Positions 45,207-54,105 of a stretch of 64,000 bases of DNA are shown piece by piece. The stretch is from Bradyrhizobium erythrophlei (lineage in GTDB: Bacteria; Pseudomonadota; Alphaproteobacteria; Rhizobiales; Xanthobacteraceae): assembly GCF_900129505.1 (NCBI RefSeq), contig NZ_LT670818.1, positions 7,287,001 to 7,351,000 on the forward strand. The letters run 5' to 3'. The number at the start of each line of letters is the position of its first letter. The stretch's first letter is position 1. Under the pieces are notes generated by a model. That model saw only the letters and a list, made by a program, of their open reading frames with translations. It had not been told where the DNA came from and made no database searches. Both the position numbers and the translations under genes were made by a program.

Positions 45207-45977
45207 TCACCGCCCCTTCCAGACCGGTTTGCGCTTCTCGGCGAACGCCTTCAGGCCTTCGCTGCGATCTTCGGACTCGAGCGCGCGACGGGCGATAGGG
45301 GTTTGCTTTTGCCACCCTTCCTCGTCGGTCCAATTGGCGGAATTGAAGATGATCTCCTTGGAAGCAGCCAAGGCGGTCGGTCCGTTGACGAGCAGCGAGT
45401 TTGCAAGTGCAACCGCCTCATCGAGCGCTCCGCCCGGTTCGACAACGCGATTGATCAGGCCGTGGCGTTCGAAGAAGGCTGCATCCTTGAACTCCCCGGA
45501 GAGAGCGAGTTCCATCGCGACATGATAGGGAATTCGTTGCGGCAGCCGAAACAGCCCGCCGCCCATCGCAACCACGTTGTGCCTGACCTCGGGCAATCCC
45601 ATCTGGGCGTTGCTCGCCGCGACAATAAGGTCGCACGACAGGCAAAGTTCAAAACCTCCCCCCACGGCATATCCCTCGACCGCGGCAATGAGCGGCTTGC
45701 GCGACGGCCTGTTGAACATGCCGAACCCGCCTCTTGCCGTTACCGCGCGCTCGCCGCGCGCGACGGCTTTCAAATCCGCGCCCGCTGAAAAATTGCCGCC
45801 GGCACCGGTGATGACCCCAACAAAGAGTTCATCCTCCCCGTCGAGCAGGTCCATTGCGGCCTGCATGCCCTGGGCGGAGATCGCGTCGAATGCGTTCCGC
45901 GCCTCCGGCCGGTTGATCGTGATGACTAGGACGTGTCCGCGGCGTTCGGTCAGGATGCGCTGGCTGCTGTCGGTCAT
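45207..45977 (-). CDS. Enoyl-CoA hydratase/isomerase family protein
   Basis: 256 residues from the ATG at 45977; a GTG at 45992 overlapping the SDR stop is possible. ITINRPEARNAFDA, GNFSAGADLKAV (oxyanion loop), EGYAVGGGFELCLSCDLIVA and MGLPEVRHNVVAMGGGLFRL with one catalytic Glu (PEV). The second Glu site is not obvious, so hydration or a related crotonase reaction (isomerase, lyase) is open. It follows the acyl-CoA synthetase and SDR as in beta-oxidation-like side-chain degradation. Confidence 0.88.
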   Translation of the reverse strand: MTDSSQRILTERRGHVLVITINRPEARNAFDAISAQGMQAAMDLLDGEDELFVGVITGAGGNFSAGADLKAVARGERAVTARGGFGMFNRPSRKPLIAAVEGYAVGGGFELCLSCDLIVAASNAQMGLPEVRHNVVAMGGGLFRLPQRIPYHVAMELALSGEFKDAAFFERHGLINRVVEPGGALDEAVALANSLLVNGPTALAASKEIIFNSANWTDEEGWQKQTPIARRALESEDRSEGLKAFAEKRKPVWKGR

Positions 45978-45988
45978 GTTGTCGTGCC

Positions 45989-46780
45989 TCACATCGCGAA
46001 CGAAAAGCCGCCGTTAACGGGATAGGTTTGCCCGGTTATCCAGGGGCTTGCATCGGAAGCAAGGAACAGCACCATGTTCGCGACGTCCGTGGGTTGCCCC
46101 GGCCTTCGGATGACGTATTTTTCCATCATCTTCTTTTTCATGTCGGGATTGGCGTTGAGACGGGCTTCGATCGCCGGCGTCATGGTGGCCGCGATCGCCA
46201 CGCAGTTGGCCGTGATGTGATACCGGCCAAGAGACCGCGCTATCGCGCGCGTGAAGCCGGCAGCTCCTGCCTTGGCTCCGGAATAGACTTCAAGTCCGGC
46301 TTCCCCAACGCGTCCGGCATCGGAGATGATGGTGATGATACGCCCGCTGTTGCGCTGGATCATCTGGGGGATCACGGCACTGGAGGCATTGATCACACCG
46401 TACAGATTGACGCCGATGAAATTATTCCAGACGTCCGGGGTCGTTTCCCAGAACGGCTTGCGCGCGTCCGGGTCCGGTGTGGCTCCGGCGTTGCCCGCAT
46501 TGTTCACGAGAACGTCGACCCTGCCGAATTCCTTCTCCGCCTGCTGCACCATCGTCTTTACGGACGCCAGATCGGTCACATCCGCCTGGACCGCGATCGC
46601 GCGACCGCCGGCAGACTTGATCTCATCGACAACCTGCGCTGCACGATCCAAAAAATAGTCGTTGACCACGATGCCGCCTGCGTTGTGAGCAGCAAAATGC
46701 AACGCAATTTGCCGGCCAACGCCTTGCCCGGCGCCTGTGATCAGCGCGACGCGCCCGCTCAAATCAAGAATCTCACTCAT
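45989..46780 (-). CDS. SDR family oxidoreductase
   Basis: 263 residues. ITGAGQGVGRQIA binds the cofactor, NNAGNAG is the structural motif, and YSGAKAG the active site; the Ser position is IISDAGR. The C-terminus YPVNGGFSFAM is standard. It probably oxidises a 3-hydroxyacyl-CoA made by the hydratase or a free alcohol. ATGA overlap with the acyl-CoA synthetase upstream. Confidence 0.88.
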   Translation of the reverse strand: MSEILDLSGRVALITGAGQGVGRQIALHFAAHNAGGIVVNDYFLDRAAQVVDEIKSAGGRAIAVQADVTDLASVKTMVQQAEKEFGRVDVLVNNAGNAGATPDPDARKPFWETTPDVWNNFIGVNLYGVINASSAVIPQMIQRNSGRIITIISDAGRVGEAGLEVYSGAKAGAAGFTRAIARSLGRYHITANCVAIAATMTPAIEARLNANPDMKKKMMEKYVIRRPGQPTDVANMVLFLASDASPWITGQTYPVNGGFSFAM

Positions 46781-48327
46781 ACGTTTCGCTCCCGTCCCTT
46801 CCAGTAAGGCTCACGGAGCTCGCGTTTGAGAAGCTTGCCCATCGTGTTGCGCGGCAACTCGCGCATGAATTCGATAGTCTTCGGCCGCTTGTAGGACGCG
46901 AGGCTTTCGCGGCAATACGCGATGAGGCTGGTCTCATCGACGTCACGGCCCGGCTTCAACTCGCAGAACGCCTTGACCTGTTCGCCAAACTCTTCGTCAG
47001 GAATTCCGATCACCGCCACATCCTGAATCGCGGGATGCTGCAGGATCGCGGCCTCGATCTCGGCGGGATAGATATTGACGCCGCCCGCGATGATCATGTC
47101 CTTGGCGCGATCGGTGATGAACAGGTACCCGTCGTCGTCCATCATCCCGACGTCGCCGACGCGAAAGAAGCCGTCCGCGTCAAGAGTGTCCGGGCCAAGC
47201 GGCTTTGCGTTGAGATATTGCCGAATGGTCGTCGGCGTTCTGATCCAGATCTCGCCAACCTGGCCAATTGGCAGCTCGCTGCCGTTTTCGTCGCGAATGC
47301 TGATGTCGACATGCTTGTGCGGAAGTCCGCTCGATCCAGGCTTTGTTGTTTGCATCTCCGGTGGCAAGAAACTGATCATTCCGACTTCGGTCGCACCGTA
47401 GGCCTCGGCCAGGCGGCCGGGACCGAAATAGTCGATGATCCATTTCTTGAGGGAAAATGGGACGGGAGCCGCCCCAACCGCCAGCGCCTTGATAGACGAC
47501 ACGTCGTAGGAGCCAAGCGTTTCGGGAGGGAGGGCCGCGATGCGCTTGTACATTGTTGGCACGCCAGTCCAGTTGGTGATCTTGTGACGCTGGATAAGTT
47601 TGAGCACTTCTTCGGGATCGAAACGGCGCATCAGGACGACCGGATTGCCAGCCTGCACCGCACCCCACACATGCGACGGTCCGGCGCCATGGTGCATAGG
47701 CAATGTGAGCAGAACGACGCTTCCGGGTACGCTTCGTCGCGTGGATCCGACGTCGCCGAGGTACTCAGCGGTCCTGGCATCCATCTGCGAGCTGGCCTGC
47801 AGAACCGATGCCACGCCCTTGGGAAGGCCGGTCGTACCCGAGGTATAGAGAATGAGCGAGGGATTGGCTTTGGCGAAAAGTGGATCGCTGGCACCTTGCA
47901 GCAACTCGGAGTAGGCCACGAAATCCGGGATGACCGCATCAATCGAAACCGCCAGCTTGATCGGGAGGCCTTGAAATGCGGATAAAAGGGGCGATGGATC
48001 CGGATCGTCGCAAATGATCGCCTGCGCGCCGCTGTTCGACAGGACGTATTTCGTTTCGGTAGGCGTCAGCCGCCAGTTGAGACCGAGCAGCGAACATCCG
48101 AGCTTGCCAAGGGCCGCGCTGATGACAGGCCATTCCAGCCTGATTTGCGTGCGCACGACAACAATGTCGCCGGCCTTGATGCCTTTGGCAGCCAGTCCGT
48201 GAGCCAGGCGATTTGCCTGCTCGTTCAGTGAACTCCACGTCTGGTAGCGGTCACCTTCGATGACGGCGATCCCGCTGGGCTTATCGGCAGCCCAAAATTC
48301 AATGCTGCCCGGCGCGGGTACGCTCAT
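46777..48327 (-). CDS. Acyl-CoA synthetase (class I adenylate-forming enzyme)
   Basis: 516 residues. ILYTSGTTGLPKG is the AMP-binding P-loop, AYGATEVGMISF the A5-like motif, GDVGMMDDDGYLFITDR and MIIAGGVNIYPAEIEAAIL the hinge and A8 region, and KRPKTIEFMRELPRNTMGK provides the A10 Lys. It activates a carboxylic acid, perhaps an aromatic or branched one, to its CoA thioester and so opens the pathway. It overlaps the TetR stop by 4 bases. Confidence 0.92.
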   Translation of the reverse strand: MSVPAPGSIEFWAADKPSGIAVIEGDRYQTWSSLNEQANRLAHGLAAKGIKAGDIVVVRTQIRLEWPVISAALGKLGCSLLGLNWRLTPTETKYVLSNSGAQAIICDDPDPSPLLSAFQGLPIKLAVSIDAVIPDFVAYSELLQGASDPLFAKANPSLILYTSGTTGLPKGVASVLQASSQMDARTAEYLGDVGSTRRSVPGSVVLLTLPMHHGAGPSHVWGAVQAGNPVVLMRRFDPEEVLKLIQRHKITNWTGVPTMYKRIAALPPETLGSYDVSSIKALAVGAAPVPFSLKKWIIDYFGPGRLAEAYGATEVGMISFLPPEMQTTKPGSSGLPHKHVDISIRDENGSELPIGQVGEIWIRTPTTIRQYLNAKPLGPDTLDADGFFRVGDVGMMDDDGYLFITDRAKDMIIAGGVNIYPAEIEAAILQHPAIQDVAVIGIPDEEFGEQVKAFCELKPGRDVDETSLIAYCRESLASYKRPKTIEFMRELPRNTMGKLLKRELREPYWKGRERNV

Positions 48328-48977
48328 TTTGCCAATCTCACCGTCAGCGATGCTACGAATTCGTCACTTACGCTTGGGAGGTTGATGCGCTTCATGTCGA
48401 CGACCCATTGCGCAAGGACGCCTCGCAGAGCCGCCAGAATGAGAATGCTCTGCGGCCGCGGGTCCACATCCGCACGGATCTCCCCATTTGCGATTCCCGC
48501 CCGGATGTCTGCTTCAAGCGCTGTCGCCGATTCCTTGTTGAGCTTGGCAACGACCGGTGCGAGAGCAGGTTTTGTAAGAGCCCCCACGAGGACCATGTTG
48601 AAGGCCCGCATGGTGACAGGGTTTGCCTTCGCAGCTTCGAAGTACAATCGAACGGCACGAACAAGGTGAGGTAATCCCGGCCGTTGAGCATCCTGGGTTC
48701 TCAACTGCGCCAGATACAACTCAACGATATGAACCGCGAGCGCCGCGAGAAGATCGTCCTTCGATCCAAAATAATGCGCTGGAAGACCCCGGCTGTACCC
48801 CGCCGCCACACCCGCATCGGCGAGCGTGATGTCGTCCAGACCCTTTTCGGCAACTATGCGGGCGGCGGCTTCGAGAATTCGCCTGGGCGCCTCCTCCCGC
48901 CGTTCAGCGTGCGTCCGGCGCCTCTGAGGTTCGCCCTTGTCCGAAACACCGCGTTGATCTGAGGGCGCTGCGTTCAC
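48324..48977 (-). CDS. TetR/AcrR family transcriptional regulator
   Basis: 217 residues. The helix-turn-helix is at about 32-80: RILEAAARIVAEKGLDDITL, ADAGVAAGYSRGLPAHYFGS and KDDLLAAL. The C-terminal helices bind a ligand, plausibly an acyl-CoA of the pathway. First gene of the operon; two palindromes just upstream (49017-49057) are the likely operators, shared with the divergent DUF35/thiolase genes. Confidence 0.92.
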   Translation of the reverse strand: MNAAPSDQRGVSDKGEPQRRRTHAERREEAPRRILEAAARIVAEKGLDDITLADAGVAAGYSRGLPAHYFGSKDDLLAALAVHIVELYLAQLRTQDAQRPGLPHLVRAVRLYFEAAKANPVTMRAFNMVLVGALTKPALAPVVAKLNKESATALEADIRAGIANGEIRADVDPRPQSILILAALRGVLAQWVVDMKRINLPSVSDEFVASLTVRLAK

Positions 48978-49016
48978 TGCATCTTCTCCCTAGCGTTCCG
49001 TCCCAATAATTTTTGC

Positions 49017-49057
49017 TTGTTGTCCAACAAATAATATGTTTGCTTGCTTGTCAACAA
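49017..49057. promoter_or_regulatory. Twin TetR operator candidates
   Basis: TTGTTGTCCAACAA at 49017-49030 (6-base arms) and TTGTCAACAA at 49048-49057 (4-base arms) are each preceded by TTTGC; the two units are about 30 bases apart, on the same helix face. They lie in the 101-base divergent gap between the TetR and DUF35 genes. Confidence 0.65.
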
Positions 49058-49078
49058 AAAATATCCAGGGAGTCATGC

Positions 49079-49507
49079 ATGCCCTCCGAACTGCTTAAGC
49101 CCGAGCTTTACTCGACGACCGGCACGCAAGCCCTGCCGGGCCGCCCCGCCCTGCTCGGAGGCAAGTGCGTGTGCGGTTACGTATTCTTCCCAATGCAAAC
49201 TTACGGCTGCGAGCAATGCGGCCGAGATGGCGACGCCTTGAAAAAGCAACCTCTGTCGGGCCAAGGCACGCTGCTTGCGACCGCGGTCGTCCATATTCAC
49301 GGCGACAAGGAGCGCCCCGCCCCATTCATCATCGGGAAGATCGCTCTAGACGACGGGCCGGTCGTGCGAACGCTGGTCACCGACAGCCCTTCCGATATCT
49401 CGCCGGGTCAGCAAATGGTTACGGTTATGGTGCCCGTCGGAACAACCGAAGGCGGCCAACAGCTCGTGGATCTCAGATTCACACTAACAGCAACACCAAA
49501 AGGTTGA
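49079..49507 (+). CDS. OB-fold/DUF35 zinc-ribbon protein (ChsH2-like thiolase partner)
   Basis: 142 residues from the ATG at 49079 (CAGGGAGTCATGC upstream). The rubredoxin-like ribbon is GGKCVCGYVFFPMQTYGCEQCG (Cys-x-Cys and Cys-x-x-Cys), followed by the OB strand LSGQGTLLATAVVH and PFIIGKIALDDGP. Such proteins pair with thiolase-like enzymes, as in ChsH2 with Ltp2 in steroid side-chain cleavage. The thiolase-like gene starts 4 bases after its stop. Confidence 0.85.
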   Translation: MPSELLKPELYSTTGTQALPGRPALLGGKCVCGYVFFPMQTYGCEQCGRDGDALKKQPLSGQGTLLATAVVHIHGDKERPAPFIIGKIALDDGPVVRTLVTDSPSDISPGQQMVTVMVPVGTTEGGQQLVDLRFTLTATPKG

Positions 49508-49511
49508 GGCC

Positions 49512-50654
49512 ATGCCGAAGGCACTTCGAGAATTGCGTCCGGTCTATGTCGTCGGTGCCGGCTGGCATCGTTATCAGAATCCTTCCGAAACTCCCTACGT
49601 CACGCTTGGCTTGACCGCGATCCGAGAGGCCCTTGCGGATGCAAACATTGCGTGGCCGACCGTCGAATCGGCTTACGTCGCAACCGCTCTCCTAGGCATG
49701 GCATCGGGGCGGCCGATGCTTCGGCATCTAGGCGCTACCGGAATTCCATTGGCTCACATTGAAAATGCATCGGCATCCGGGTCCACGGCATTCCGTCACG
49801 CTTGCATCGAGGTCGCCAGTGGCATCAGTGATGTCGCTGTCGCGATCGGGGTCGATAAGCGCAATCCTGTTCGACGCGACAATACAGGAATCGGTGACCT
49901 GGCAGACGATGCTATCGCACCCTTCACCCATTTCGCGCTGCTTACCAACGAGTACGCGCATCGTCACAACGTCAACCTGGACGACATCGCCCGCGTGGCC
50001 GTCAAAAACCACAGCAATGGCGCGAAGAACAAGAATGCACAGCGGCAGCAGGAGCGGTCGCTTGAGGAGGTGCTCTCAGGACGAAAAGTCTCTGGCTCCC
50101 TCACGGTCTTACAGTGCACGCCGATAGGCGAAGGCGGGGCAGCGGTGATCGTAGCGTCCGAAGAAGGCATTCGACGGCACGGGATCGATATGGCACGCGC
50201 AATTCGAGTCACGGCTTCCGTGGGTCGCAGCGAGGGCGTTTACCCCGCGGGTGCCGGCTTCGATGCGGCCCTCACCACGGAAACCGTCGGGATGGCGTTG
50301 GCGGAAGCTCAGATAACACCAAAGGATATCGATGTTATAGAACTGCACGATGCCTTTACCATCGAGGAGCTGCAGTATTTGGAGAGCATCGGAGTATGCC
50401 CGGAGGGCCAGGCGGTCCAACTGCTCAAGGAAGGTGCGTGGGACATCGGTGGCCGCTGCGCGGTGAACCCGTCCGGAGGCCTGATCGCCATGGGACATCC
50501 CATCGGACCGACCGGCATTGGCCAAATCGGTGAGCTTGCGCTGCAGCTACGTGGCGAAGCGGGAGCACGCCAGCAGCCGAATGCGCGCGCCGGCCTGGCG
50601 CACATGGTTGGTGTGGGCGCCGTCTGTTATGCTCACGTGCTGCAGCGCCCCTAG
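49512..50654 (+). CDS. Thiolase-like protein (SCP2/lipid-transfer type) without the nucleophilic cysteine
   Basis: 380 residues. The motif that normally reads ENACASGS is ENASASGS, with Ser87 where the acyl-accepting Cys sits. The later IELHDAFTIEELQYLE and GGLIAMGHPIGPTGIGQIGE are typical of SCP-x-type thiolases. Loss of the Cys and coupling to a DUF35 protein are the marks of Ltp2-like aldolases, which split a beta-hydroxyacyl-CoA by retro-aldol cleavage. So a lyase releasing a ketone or aldehyde plus an acyl-CoA is the best guess; beta-ketothiolase activity is unlikely. Confidence 0.85.
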   Translation: MPKALRELRPVYVVGAGWHRYQNPSETPYVTLGLTAIREALADANIAWPTVESAYVATALLGMASGRPMLRHLGATGIPLAHIENASASGSTAFRHACIEVASGISDVAVAIGVDKRNPVRRDNTGIGDLADDAIAPFTHFALLTNEYAHRHNVNLDDIARVAVKNHSNGAKNKNAQRQQERSLEEVLSGRKVSGSLTVLQCTPIGEGGAAVIVASEEGIRRHGIDMARAIRVTASVGRSEGVYPAGAGFDAALTTETVGMALAEAQITPKDIDVIELHDAFTIEELQYLESIGVCPEGQAVQLLKEGAWDIGGRCAVNPSGGLIAMGHPIGPTGIGQIGELALQLRGEAGARQQPNARAGLAHMVGVGAVCYAHVLQRP

Positions 50655-50704
50655 CGCCGAGAGCGAGATCCTTTCAACGCAATATCATCCGGTCTACTGA
50701 AACA

Positions 50705-51523
50705 ATGAGACGACGCCCTGAACGGCTTAGCCGACCGCCTGGACTTACGAATTGCGTCGAGGACAGGCGCGACGTGATTGAGGTTGTGGTGCGTGCGTTT
50801 AGTGTTCTGCGCTGCTTCGAGGACCAAGAAGTGTGTCTAGGCAACGCGGAAATCTCGAGGCGCTGCGCCCTGCCCCCATCAACGGTTTCGCGCCTGACCT
50901 ACACGCTGACTCGAATGGGCCAGCTAACTTACCTGCCACAAGACCAGAAGTACCGCATCGGCCCAGGCGCGGTTGCTATGAGCGCATCGATGATGTGCGG
51001 CAATCCGGCCGGCGCGCAGATCAGATCGCATCTGCGCCAGGTCGCTGAGGGAATCCCAGGCTTCATCGGCCTTGTACTTCCGGATCGCTTTCACCTCGTG
51101 TGCCTCGAGTTGGCGAGGGCTACCAATGTGCTCGGCTCCGGTTCGGGTAAGGGCAGCCGGCTGGCCATGGCCAGCACCGCGGCGGGACATGCCTACACGG
51201 CCGCCATCGATACGGACGCATGTGATGCTCTTTTGGTCGAAATGGAACGAGAGATTCCGGAGAAGGCAAAACTTCTGCGCTCAAGCATTGACAGAAACCG
51301 CCATCTGCTTCGGAAGCAAGGCTACATCGTAGCCTGCGGGCTGTGGAGCCCCAACATCAACGGCATTGCCGCGCCGGTGTGGTCACCCCGATACCAAACA
51401 TTTGTCGTTACGACGATTGGCCTTTCATCGGCTGCGTACGATGAAGGACGCCTGCACGAAGAGGTCGCTCCCCGACTGTTGAAGCTGAGCGGGTCCATCC
51501 GCGGCATCCTGGAAGCTTCCTAA
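50705..51523 (+). CDS. IclR family transcriptional regulator
   Basis: 272 residues. The N-terminal winged helix spans about 25-85: VVVRAFSVLRCFEDQ, NAEISRRCALPPSTVSRLTY and LTRMGQLTYLPQDQKYRIGP. The effector domain includes GSRLAMASTAAGHAYTAAI, the usual IclR 'G...p...ta.GrA' block, and LRKQGYIVACGLWSPNINGI. It is 50 bases after the thiolase-like gene, in the same direction. It may give a second level of control over the CoA locus. Confidence 0.88.
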   Translation: MRRRPERLSRPPGLTNCVEDRRDVIEVVVRAFSVLRCFEDQEVCLGNAEISRRCALPPSTVSRLTYTLTRMGQLTYLPQDQKYRIGPGAVAMSASMMCGNPAGAQIRSHLRQVAEGIPGFIGLVLPDRFHLVCLELARATNVLGSGSGKGSRLAMASTAAGHAYTAAIDTDACDALLVEMEREIPEKAKLLRSSIDRNRHLLRKQGYIVACGLWSPNINGIAAPVWSPRYQTFVVTTIGLSSAAYDEGRLHEEVAPRLLKLSGSIRGILEAS

Positions 51524-51736
51524 GGCGATCCGGCAGGGGTGCTCGGGACAAGTCTTCGCCGACACAATACCCACGACACCTACTAAAGCCTTAAAGGAGA
51601 CCTTAGCAGCCGATCAGCGTAGTTAGCGGAAACACGAGCCGAAGGAGCCTCCAGCGAATCCGTCAAACATAAACGCTGGATTACCTTTTAAGCGGGAGGA
51701 ACAGGAACTGATAATCCCGATCCTTCTATCATCAAC

Positions 51737-52816
51737 CTAGTGTTGTGACTCTAACGCTTGTTTCGCCCGTGCGACCTTTTCGAGGATTTGGCCGGCCGAC
51801 TTGGTCCACATGAATGGCTTGGGGTCTGCATTGTGGTTTTCCAGGTATTCCATGATGGCGCTTTTGAGCTCCGCGACACTCTTGAAGGCGCCGCGGCGGA
51901 TACGTTTTCGGGTGATGTCGGCGAAGAAGCGCTCGACCATGTTGAGCCAGGAAGCCGAAGTCGGCGTAAAGTGCAAATGGAAGCGGGGATGGGCTTTGAG
52001 CCAGCGCTTTACGGCCGGCGTCTTATGCGTGGCATAATTGTCAACGATGAGATGGAGATCGAGACCAGCGGGGGTCTGCTGGTCGATCAATCTGAGAAAG
52101 CGCAGGAACTCGCGATGTCGATGGCGCGGCATGCAAGTCCCGATAACCTTGCCATCCAGCATGTTCAGCGCTGCGAACAGGGTGGTGGTGCCGTTGCGCT
52201 TGTAATCGTGGGTCATGGTACCGGCCCGCCCCTTCTTCATGGGCAATCCCGGTTGAGTACGGTCGAGGGCTTGGATTTGGCTCTTTTCGTCGACGCAGAA
52301 GACCAACGCCCTGTCGGGTGGATCGAGATAGAGCCCAACCACGTCCTCCACCTTGGCCGCGAAGTTCTTGTCGCGCGAGACTTTGAACGTTTCGACCAGA
52401 TGCGGCTTGAGCCCGTGCGCACGCCATATCCGCTGGACACTGCTGTAGGAGAGCTCTGCCGCCGCAGCCATGCTGCGCAGGCTCCAGTGGGTCGCATTCG
52501 GCGGCTTCGCATGCAGCGTCATGTGGACCACCTGCTTGATCTTCTCGGGCGCCAACGGCTTAACACGCGATGGGCGGGTCGCATCCTTCAACAGCCCGTC
52601 CATTCCCTTTGCCACGAAGCGGCGGCGCCAGCGACGGACCGTCAGCAGGCTCTTGTCCACAGCCGCCGCAATCCCCTCCGCTGTCAGGCCATCGCTCGCC
52701 AGCAACACGATCCGCGCCCTCCAAACCACCTTCTGCGGCGTGTTTCGGTCCCGAACAAACCGCTCCAATCGTTCGCGATCAGCCGCGTTGATCCCAATCT
52801 GCTCGATTTTCCTCAT
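51737..52816 (-). CDS. IS630-family transposase
   Basis: 359 residues. The N-terminal helix-turn-helix includes ARIVLLASDGLTAEGIAAAV and LTVRRWRRRF. The DDE domain has FCVDEKSQIQALDR (first Asp, Glu), LIVDNYATHK (second Asp) and SWLNMVERFFADITRKRIRR (final Glu), all intact. The frame runs to the last base of the element; its stop TAG is made from the duplicated TA and the flanking G. Probably active. Confidence 0.92.
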   Translation of the reverse strand: MRKIEQIGINAADRERLERFVRDRNTPQKVVWRARIVLLASDGLTAEGIAAAVDKSLLTVRRWRRRFVAKGMDGLLKDATRPSRVKPLAPEKIKQVVHMTLHAKPPNATHWSLRSMAAAAELSYSSVQRIWRAHGLKPHLVETFKVSRDKNFAAKVEDVVGLYLDPPDRALVFCVDEKSQIQALDRTQPGLPMKKGRAGTMTHDYKRNGTTTLFAALNMLDGKVIGTCMPRHRHREFLRFLRLIDQQTPAGLDLHLIVDNYATHKTPAVKRWLKAHPRFHLHFTPTSASWLNMVERFFADITRKRIRRGAFKSVAELKSAIMEYLENHNADPKPFMWTKSAGQILEKVARAKQALESQH

Positions 52817-52875
52817 CGGCGCAGACTTGCAGGTTCGCGCCGATTTGTGAATCGTCTGTCAGCAACGGAACACTA
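51738..52875 (-). mobile_element. IS630-family insertion sequence
   Basis: Ends GTGTTGTGACTC (left, from 51740) and GTGTTCCGTTGC (right, reading inward from 52873) are imperfect inverted repeats, each flanked by TA, the target duplicated by IS630/Tc1-type elements. About 1.13 kb with one intact transposase. No gene appears to be interrupted at the insertion point. Confidence 0.75.
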
Positions 52876-53095
52876 GCAAGATCCTGACACGATTCCCGGA
52901 ACAGCCCATCCGCAGCCAATTCGTGATTCATTAAATTAATTAGCGAGATTTTCAGGGTCTTTCGATTTTGGACTTTTGCAACACTATCCACCGGACAACG
53001 GACATCCATCCAACCGACCCGACTGGTCCAGCGGCCGCTTAATTGTCATCCCGTTCGTCTGTGTCTACCGAACACCTTACAGCCGTCCGACGACA

Positions 53096-53995
53096 TCAAG
53101 GAGGCGGTCGCGGACGCATCCAGTGCTGCTGCAAAAAGTCTACGAAGGCGCGCACCTTCGGCAGAAGCAGGCGGTTGCGCAGGGTTAGGATGCTCAATGG
53201 CGTGGGGGGCCGCTGATAGGCCTCGAGCACAATCCTAAGCCGTCCGTCAGCGAGACAATGTGCAACCTGCCAGGATGGCACCCGGACGAGCCCGGCCCCT
53301 GCCAAAGCCGCGCTGACCAACGTCTCGAAGTCATTGGCACAAAGCCGGGTTGGAATGCGCAGAGATCTTCGCACTGCGCCATCTTGGAAGCTCCACTCTG
53401 CCACGCCTGGTACATCGCCGAAGGCCAGGCAGTCCTGCTCGACCAGGTCGTCCGGCGTCGCCGGCTCGCCACGCCGGCGCAGATAATCCGGCGCGGCACA
53501 GACAACAAGCTGGATGTCGTCGAGCTTGCGGACAATGAGGCCTGAGTCTTCCAGCGGTCCAACGCGAACGGCAACATCGATACCTTCCTCGGCAAGACGT
53601 ACCGGCCGATCCACCAGCATCAGATCGACCGAGACCCGAGGCTGCTCCGCCAGGAAGCCGGGCAGCATTGCCGCCAACCGCAACCGGCCAAGCAGCGATG
53701 GAGCGCTCACCTGCAACCGGCCGGACGCGACCCCCGTCTGCATCGTCAGGCCGCGCTCCATCTCGGCGACCTCCTCCAAAATCTGCTTCGCCCGTTCGTA
53801 GTAGAGCCGGCCGGACTCGGTCAGCGAGAGATGGCGCGTCGTCCTCTCGACAAGCGTGGCGCCGACGACCTCTTCGAGTGCCATGAGCTGCCGGCTGACG
53901 GAGGTCAGGGAAAGACCCAACTGACGGCCCGCGGCCGACAGGTTCCCAGCATCCGCAATCTTAACGAACACTCGCATCGCCGCGAACTTGTCCAT
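53096..53995 (-). CDS. LysR family transcriptional regulator
   Basis: 299 residues from the ATG at 53995; the longer frame to 54166 would cover the promoter. FAAMRVFVKIADAGNLSAAG, QLGLSLTSVSRQLMALEEVV, LVERTTRHLSLTESGRLYYE is the DNA-binding domain of the group close to DmlR/PtxR-like regulators. The effector domain follows (LVDRPVRLAEEGIDVAVRVG). Divergent from the ketopantoate-reductase-like gene, which it likely controls through the palindrome at 54066-54096. Confidence 0.92.
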   Translation of the reverse strand: MDKFAAMRVFVKIADAGNLSAAGRQLGLSLTSVSRQLMALEEVVGATLVERTTRHLSLTESGRLYYERAKQILEEVAEMERGLTMQTGVASGRLQVSAPSLLGRLRLAAMLPGFLAEQPRVSVDLMLVDRPVRLAEEGIDVAVRVGPLEDSGLIVRKLDDIQLVVCAAPDYLRRRGEPATPDDLVEQDCLAFGDVPGVAEWSFQDGAVRRSLRIPTRLCANDFETLVSAALAGAGLVRVPSWQVAHCLADGRLRIVLEAYQRPPTPLSILTLRNRLLLPKVRAFVDFLQQHWMRPRPPP

Positions 53996-54065
53996 GGGCG
54001 CATTATCGCGAAAAACGGGAAGATGTCTCTCGAAATCTCCGGATACTCGCCAAAACCGGGAGACT

Positions 54066-54096
54066 CTATGTGTCTGTCCTTGGTGACAGAACATAG
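54066..54096. promoter_or_regulatory. Interrupted palindrome, candidate LysR site
   Basis: CTATG-TG-TCTGTC (54066-54078) and GACAGA-A-CATAG (54085-54096) are inverted around CTTGGT. It lies 10 bases before the start at 54106 and 70 from the LysR start, within the divergent gap. The closeness to the start codon favours repression or autoregulation. Confidence 0.55.
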
Positions 54097-54105
54097 GATC
54101 GAGCC

